Shown here: positions 5,436-9,168 of the stretch, piece after piece
Layout of the letters: every line of letters begins with the position of its first letter
How positions within the stretch are numbered: the first letter of the stretch is position 1
Source: an uncultured cyanobacterium
GTDB lineage: Bacteria > Cyanobacteriota > Cyanobacteriia > Pseudanabaenales > Pseudanabaenaceae
DNA length: 9,168 nt
Reading direction: 5' to 3'
Assembly: GCA_903819605.1 (NCBI GenBank)
Contig: CAIJEA010000039.1
Location: forward strand, 1-9,168
Program-made: the position numbers and the translations under genes
The notes under the pieces: generated by a model
Seen by the model: only the letters and a program-made list of their open reading frames with translations
Told to the model about the DNA's origin: nothing
Databases searched by the model: none

Positions 5436-5602
5436 ATAACATCCACTTTCTCGGATTACTTATAATTGACTCAAGCATAAATTCTTAGCGATCGCAGAAA
5501 TCAGCCAAACTTCTTAGAACTTGAGCAGAGGAAACAACAGGAAGAAGGCGATCGCCTAAATTCTCTAATCTAAGAGTAAAAAACAAGAATTTGAAAACAT
5601 TC

Positions 5603-6703
5603 TTAAATCCATCCATTGACCATTGCTAGATGCAGAGCCTGAAAACGAGTCCTTGCCTTAAGCTTAGTCAGAATATTATTGATATGGAACTTGACCGTAC
5701 TTTCACTAATAATCAACTGTTGAGCAATATCCCGATCGCGTAATCCTTGAGTTAATAATTGCATCATTTCTAATTCACGTTCAGATAGAGGATTCGCTTT
5801 CTTCCCAAACGGAATGGCGATCGCGATTTGTAACTCCGTGGGATGAATATTGATCGCCCCACCTAAACTGGAAACAATCAAAAATAATTCACTAAATAGC
5901 GATCGCAGCCAGTTTTGCGAATCAGGAATTTGGTTAGCGGTTTTGGCAACGATCGCCTCTAGAGAGATTGCTAGATCGCCATAAATCAAACGGCAATAAG
6001 CGCCCCCAATTTGATTGAGAATTTCTGCTGCCCTCAAAAATACATACTCAATCGTCAGATTTAGACTTCTCTCCGTACCCACCAAAGTCAACCGATTGGA
6101 ATTTAAAATATGGGCTAGGCGATCGGATAGAGAAGCTTGCTCAACTTCTTGATTTTGATGCAGATTTTGCCAAGCTTGCTTTTCTTGTTGATGTTTGAAG
6201 GCACTATCAATCGCGATCGCGGCGATCGTACAGAGTATTCGCAGAAATTCTAGAAATTCAGGCGGCATTTCATGGTGACTAAAGGCTGCTAAAACACCGA
6301 CAACCCTGCTTTTGATTTCCAAAGGATAGCCCGCAAAACCGCGAATATTATTCGTAATTGCCCAATTGCGATCTCCGACCCAAGGCTCAGATGCAAGATT
6401 ATTACTTAAAAATGAAACGCGATTTTGGGCAATTTTTCCGACCTTATACGCACCCATCGGCACTCTGGCAAATCTGCCATCAATGCGCGTATACATACCC
6501 GACGAGGCTACTAGCTTAAGCGAGGAACGCTCTGGCTCTAGCAACCACACCCGTGCAAACGCACAATCAAACCGCTCCACAATGCCTTCGGTGACTCGAT
6601 GCGCGATCGCCTCTGGATCTAAGCACCCAGAAAAAGTTTCGGCAATTTCTGTTCCCCGATGTAAATCGAATAAAAGTTTGGTTGGATCGAGTAACTCTGT
6701 CAT
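5603..6703 (-). CDS. GAF-domain LuxR-family transcriptional regulator
   Basis: A protein of 366 residues from this ATG. Residues about 28-170 form a GAF-type sensor domain, with HRVTEGIVERFDCAFARVWLLE at its start and GFAGYPLEIKSRVVGVLAAFS in the core. Residues about 304-366 are a LuxR-type helix-turn-helix: LSERELEMMQLL, then IAQQL and SESTVKFHINNILTKL. The middle (180-295) is unassigned. There is no receiver domain with a phospho-acceptor Asp, so activation probably depends on a ligand or partner at the GAF domain. I see no bilin-binding Cys signature. I chose the ATG at 6701-6703 because an AGG (6708-6710) precedes it; the TTG just upstream is too close to that site. The gene carries several HIP1 sites (5817, 5899, 6213, 6603) and looks resident. 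It is separated from DUF4335 by 271 bp including a terminator, so it should have its own promoter. Its targets are unknown. Confidence 0.85.
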   Translation of the reverse strand: MTELLDPTKLLFDLHRGTEIAETFSGCLDPEAIAHRVTEGIVERFDCAFARVWLLEPERSSLKLVASSGMYTRIDGRFARVPMGAYKVGKIAQNRVSFLSNNLASEPWVGDRNWAITNNIRGFAGYPLEIKSRVVGVLAAFSHHEMPPEFLEFLRILCTIAAIAIDSAFKHQQEKQAWQNLHQNQEVEQASLSDRLAHILNSNRLTLVGTERSLNLTIEYVFLRAAEILNQIGGAYCRLIYGDLAISLEAIVAKTANQIPDSQNWLRSLFSELFLIVSSLGGAINIHPTELQIAIAIPFGKKANPLSERELEMMQLLTQGLRDRDIAQQLIISESTVKFHINNILTKLKARTRFQALHLAMVNGWI

Positions 6704-6780
6704 CAAACCTAACGCTTACATACAAAGAACTTATCGAGTTTTAGCACTTGAATAAACCTGTCGTCCTTTAGCTAAGACAT

Positions 6781-6833
6781 ACCAACCCAAAGAGAGTTGC
6801 AGCGCTTAGCGCCGCAACTCTCTTTGGGTTGGT
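6781..6833. repeat. Large hairpin repeat with perfect 20-bp arms
   Basis: Positions 6781-6800 and 6814-6833 are perfect reverse complements (ACCAACCC... and ...GGGTTGGT). The 13-base centre is itself a GCGC-TTA-GCGC dyad, so nearly the whole 53 bp can fold. There is no clear T-run immediately after either end, so it is not a classical terminator. It stands in the leader region of the LuxR-type gene, about 80 bp before its start codon. Size and symmetry suit a multicopy REP/MITE-type element; copy number cannot be judged from one window. Confidence 0.75.
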
Positions 6834-6932
6834 GATTTTGTCCTAACATAACCAACGATAGTTATAAAACTCTACCTATCAATTGATCCGTAGATTGCTA
6901 TATATCTATGTATCGGAAGTTACGAAAGCTCT

Positions 6933-6975
6933 AAAACATTAAAGAGCCTTGCATCGCAAGGCTCTTTAATGTTTT
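6933..6975 (-). terminator. Intrinsic terminator of the DUF3038-DUF4335 operon
   Basis: Perfect 20-bp arms, 6933-6952 and 6956-6975, with a 3-base loop. The GC-rich part of the stem is GAGCCTTGC, and on the minus strand the stem ends in a T-rich tail (CTTTAATGTTTTAG). The stem begins at the last base of the DUF4335 stop codon. Because the other strand also ends in a T-run (GTTTTTAG), it could work in both directions. Confidence 0.8.
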
Positions 6976-7739
6976 TAGTTTCGGTTAGAGCTAGGAGTTG
7001 GTGAACTCTCAGGACTAGAGGAACTAGTGGGACTAGGTGAACTAGTGGGAGTCGATGAACTAGTGGCACTAGGTGAACTTTCAGGACTAGAGGAACTGGT
7101 GGGAGTTGGTGAACTCTCAGGACTAGAGGAACTAGTAGGGCTTGTCGGTGGAGTTGATACCTTGGGTTTGGGTACTGTTTGGACTGGAACAGGCTGAGAT
7201 GGTTTTGGTGATGGTTTTGGAATGGGAATAAAATACAAAACCGAAGCCGCGATCGCCAAACTCACAACCCCAGCGATCGCGGGAACTGCCTGATTATTTA
7301 ACTGAGACTGCGATCTATAGTCAGCAATCTGCGTCACCAATTTTAAATCAGGTAAGGTTGTCGGATCGCAACATAAACGATCTAAACCCTCCATAAGATC
7401 GAAAAGCTGGATTGTATTTAGTTTAATTTGTAGCTCTTTGGGATTATTGGCATCAGCTTCATTGAGCAATACTGAAAGCAAATGTAAATGTTTTCCCTCT
7501 GGCTCAAGACGCACCTGTTTATCAGGAATCACCAAAGATGTATTACTTTTTAAAGCTTGAGCATAAGCACCAACCACTTTGACTAAAGAATTTAGCAAAT
7601 CAAGACCACCCACAATTGGTTCGGTCTGATGGCTAAAGCGGCAGGCAAAGCTGGTTAAAATCGAAAGCACATCGCCACTGGTGCTAATACCCTCAATCAG
7701 CAAAGTACAACTCGGTAAACTATAGCTACGCTGAATCAT
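6975..7739 (-). CDS. DUF4335 domain protein, single-pass membrane, Ser/Pro/Thr-rich tail
   Basis: A 254-residue protein of unknown function. Residues 1-145 form the conserved part (opening RSYSLPSCTLLIEG, later LFDLMEGLDRLCCD), which I recognise as DUF4335, a cyanobacterial family. A hydrophobic segment at about 151-173 (VPAIAGVVSLAIAASVLYF) is a likely membrane helix. It is followed by Pro/Lys-rich sequence and a tail from about 195 made of Ser, Pro, Thr and Glu. There is no N-terminal signal peptide. The ATG (7737-7739) shares one base with the TAA of the DUF3038 gene (TAATG), pointing to translational coupling. A GGAG at 7750-7753 within a HIP1 context may serve as ribosome site. The tail is encoded by four 36-bp tandem units and is probably variable in length between strains. 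A strong terminator begins at the stop codon. Side of the membrane and role are unknown. Confidence 0.82.
   Translation of the reverse strand: MIQRSYSLPSCTLLIEGISTSGDVLSILTSFACRFSHQTEPIVGGLDLLNSLVKVVGAYAQALKSNTSLVIPDKQVRLEPEGKHLHLLSVLLNEADANNPKELQIKLNTIQLFDLMEGLDRLCCDPTTLPDLKLVTQIADYRSQSQLNNQAVPAIAGVVSLAIAASVLYFIPIPKPSPKPSQPVPVQTVPKPKVSTPPTSPTSSSSPESSPTPTSSSSPESSPSATSSSTPTSSPSPTSSSSPESSPTPSSNRN
6997..7140 (-). repeat. Four 36-bp tandem units coding the Ser/Pro/Thr tail
   Basis: Units at 6997-7032, 7033-7068, 7069-7104 and 7105-7140, each 12 codons (type SSSSPESSP plus T/S/P). The first and fourth are almost identical, the third differs slightly, and the second has a diverged middle. Six-codon sub-repeats are visible. 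As 36 is a multiple of 3, unit gain or loss would keep the frame. Confidence 0.85.
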
Positions 7740-8326
7740 TAGGCGATCGCTCCATCAAACAGACTATTCCAAAGACGAAACTCACCAGCTACACCACTAC
7801 ATAGCAATAGCCGAGTCAATAATTGCAATGCTAAGTCGCGAGTTTCTTCTTTAGTTAACGGTGAAGGCGATCGCATCCGACCAACATATAGAGATGTGAA
7901 GCGATCGATATAATTTTCCAAAAAAGCTTGATTTTGCTGTAACCCTAACGCCTCGATCTTATTCTCAATGATCTGCTGATGGGTACTAATCAATAAGCGC
8001 AAGCCAGTATCTAGCTGTTTTGCTAAAGTGCAAACGATCTTTACCAAAGCCTTTAGCTCATCCCAGCTTAGACTTGCACGCTGATAGTTGCGTCGAAGAG
8101 GATTAGTATTTCTCAGTCGCCAAAAAGCCACACGACTAGGAATCGTCTTTTGTAAATTTAGCTGCTCAATTAAGACCAGCATTACCTCAACTGCCTCTAA
8201 ATCCAGCGCCTCGATCGCTAGAAGCAGATGATCGATATCCATACGAACACTGCGGGGACAACCCCTAACAAAGTCCTTAGGAACGTGTAAATCGAGGTTA
8301 GCAGGAGCCGAAATATTTAACTGCAT
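7739..8326 (-). CDS. DUF3038 domain protein
   Basis: A 195-residue, mostly helical, Leu-rich protein without membrane segments, recognised as DUF3038, a cyanobacterial family of unknown function. Characteristic stretches are RMDIDHLLLAIEALDLEAVE (about 28-47), FWRLRNTNPLRR (68-79), and near the end LALQLLTRLLLCSG. Length is typical, so the ATG at 8324-8326 is accepted although its Shine-Dalgarno sequence is poor. The gene is the first of a two-gene operon with DUF4335, whose ATG overlaps this stop by one base. The pairing suggests that the soluble DUF3038 protein and the membrane DUF4335 protein act together. It carries HIP1 at 7743 and 7867 and is downstream of rpsD on the same strand with 113 bp between. 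Confidence 0.82.
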   Translation of the reverse strand: MQLNISAPANLDLHVPKDFVRGCPRSVRMDIDHLLLAIEALDLEAVEVMLVLIEQLNLQKTIPSRVAFWRLRNTNPLRRNYQRASLSWDELKALVKIVCTLAKQLDTGLRLLISTHQQIIENKIEALGLQQNQAFLENYIDRFTSLYVGRMRSPSPLTKEETRDLALQLLTRLLLCSGVAGEFRLWNSLFDGAIA

Positions 8327-8353
8327 AATTCGCAGTGAAGTTGAACCTAATAG

Positions 8354-8379
8354 AGTGTACCCAATTGGCAGTTTACCCA
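8354..8379 (-). promoter_or_regulatory. Tandem AGTNTACCCA sites upstream of DUF3038
   Basis: AGTGTACCCA (8354-8363) and AGTTTACCCA (8370-8379) are direct repeats spaced 16 bp apart in the 113-bp gap before the DUF3038 start. They may be regulator sites or chance; there is no confirmed promoter nearby. Confidence 0.25.
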
Positions 8380-8404
8380 GTTGTAAGGCGTTCAGCTACA
8401 AGCC

Positions 8405-8435
8405 TAAAACAAAAATGCCCGTAGCTGATAGCTTC
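8405..8435 (-). terminator. Possible weak terminator after rpsD
   Basis: Just downstream of the rpsD stop, the minus strand has a short AGCT-ATC-AGCT hairpin, an 8-base spacer and a T-rich run (ATTTTTGTTTT). The stem is short, so read-through into DUF3038-DUF4335 is plausible. TCAGCTAC at 8392-8399 can pair instead with GTAGCTGA at 8421-8428, offering an alternative fold. Confidence 0.35.
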
Positions 8436-8439
8436 AACC

Positions 8440-9048
8440 TTAAGCTTGGCGTGAGTAGTACTCAATAACCAGCAGTTCGTTCACTTGCAGAGCCACCCAT
8501 TCACGTTCGACAATGCCATTGACCTTACCAGTCATTTTTGCCTTGTCAAATTCTAAATGGCTAGGAATGTTAGATAGACCGGGGAATTCAAGATTGCGCT
8601 CGACGATCTTTTTCGATTTTTCGTTATCTTTAACGCTAATTACTTCACCAGGGCGGCAACCATAACTAGGAATAGTCACGCTCTTACCATTAATGGTGAT
8701 ATGTCCGTGATTTACCAGTTGACGTGCAGCAGGGATCGTTGGTGCAAATCCCATGCGGAAAACTGTATTGTCTAGACGCATTTCTAGCAATTGTAGCAAT
8801 ACTAAACCTGTAGAACCTTTAACTCGTCTGGCTCGACGCACATAGCGCAGCATTTGAGTTTCAGTTAGACCGTAGTTAAAGCGTAATTTTTGCTTTTCTT
8901 CGAGACGCACTGCATATTCAGAGCGCTTTTTGCGATCTTGACCATGCATTCCAGGTGGATAAGCGTGCTTAGGTTGTTTGCGACTTAGACCGGGAAGCTC
9001 TCCGAGTCTTCTGACGATTCTGAGGCGCGGACCTCTATAACGGGACAT
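8440..9048 (-). CDS. rpsD: 30S ribosomal protein S4
   Basis: A 202-residue protein, the normal length for cyanobacterial S4. It binds the 5' domain of 16S rRNA early in small-subunit assembly and helps form the mRNA entry channel. Residues 1-90 are the S4 N-terminal region (MSRYRGPRLRIVRRLGELPG), without the zinc-binding cysteines found in some other bacteria. Residues about 91-150 are the S4 RNA-binding domain (RLDNTVFRMGFAPTIPAARQ, then HGHITINGK). The end VIEYYSR is typical. An AAGGA Shine-Dalgarno sequence (9056-9060) stands 7 bases before the ATG, fixing the start. As in many cyanobacteria the gene is not within the alpha operon; here it is followed by DUF3038-DUF4335. In E. coli S4 represses its own operon, but no such leader structure can be claimed here. 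Confidence 0.97.
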   Translation of the reverse strand: MSRYRGPRLRIVRRLGELPGLSRKQPKHAYPPGMHGQDRKKRSEYAVRLEEKQKLRFNYGLTETQMLRYVRRARRVKGSTGLVLLQLLEMRLDNTVFRMGFAPTIPAARQLVNHGHITINGKSVTIPSYGCRPGEVISVKDNEKSKKIVERNLEFPGLSNIPSHLEFDKAKMTGKVNGIVEREWVALQVNELLVIEYYSRQA

Positions 9049-9050
9049 AG

Positions 9051-9095
9051 CTCCTTCCTTGTTACTGTTGAAAACTTGACAGCCTATCTAGTATA
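9051..9095 (-). promoter_or_regulatory. rpsD leader: candidate -10 box and ribosome site
   Basis: On the minus strand TATACT (9090-9095) is a good -10 candidate, with a weak -35 region about 17 bp upstream. It predicts a leader of roughly 35 bases. The purine-rich AAGGAAGGAG at 9051-9060 supplies the ribosome site. The remaining sequence to 9168 is AT-rich and shows no gene. Confidence 0.4.
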
Positions 9096-9168
9096 TGACA
9101 ATTCCGCTAAAAATCTTGATTAAATTATGCAAAGTGGCTAGGCGCGATTAAATATAAAACCCAAAAGC

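Noticed and set aside
5560..5602. Terminator after the LuxR-type gene
   Set aside because: The CTCT/AGAG dyad is short, and the T-run lies before it rather than after it on the transcribed strand.
6704..6706. TTG as start of the LuxR-type gene
   Set aside because: It would be one base from the AGG ribosome-site candidate; the adjacent ATG is better spaced.
6366..6755. Plus-strand ORF of 129 codons opposite the LuxR-type gene
   Set aside because: It lies antisense to a well-supported GAF domain, and its translation looks like a reversed coding shadow.

Overview
The window comes from a cyanobacterium. Fifteen perfect HIP1 octamers (GCGATCGC) are scattered through it, and the DUF3038/DUF4335 gene pair is, to my knowledge, a cyanobacterial family pair. 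Moderate GC, AT-rich spacers and the style of the repeats would fit a Pseudanabaena-like filamentous or unicellular species, but that is an inference. All genes lie on the minus strand except one orphan antitoxin and its toxin remnant.

Region 1 (1-679) is the N-terminal half of aspartate ammonia-lyase (aspA), cut by the left edge. Region 2 (about 680-5460) is an accessory island. It starts with a ParD-like antitoxin whose ParE toxin survives only as a truncated 18-residue reading frame. An imperfect 48-49 bp repeat lies on both sides of this module. Next is a complete antitoxin/PIN-domain toxin pair. Last is a 1147-residue MmeI-like (type IIL) restriction-modification protein with a D-X9-E-X-K nuclease at its N terminus and an adenine-type methyltransferase core. 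This stretch has no HIP1 sites from 1367 to 5487, as expected for acquired DNA.

The most striking object is inside the restriction-modification gene. Six full copies and one partial copy of a 37-bp palindromic repeat sit in it, in both orientations, always read in the same open frame for a given orientation. Two direct copies enclose a complete DUF559 (Vsr-like) endonuclease domain, inserted in frame between methyltransferase motif I and the catalytic NPPF motif. This looks like a small mobile nuclease/repeat system that spreads into coding sequence without breaking the host reading frame.

Region 3 (5603-9048) returns to HIP1-bearing chromosomal background. It holds a GAF-LuxR type regulator, an intergenic region with two strong hairpins (a large repeat-like one and an intrinsic terminator), the DUF4335-DUF3038 pair in a one-base overlapping operon, and rpsD (ribosomal protein S4). 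The DUF4335 protein has a single membrane segment and a Ser/Pro/Thr-rich tail built from four 36-bp tandem units.

Functionally, the island joins DNA restriction with two toxin-antitoxin modules, one of them decayed. The flanking genes are housekeeping or lineage-conserved and do not obviously depend on it.
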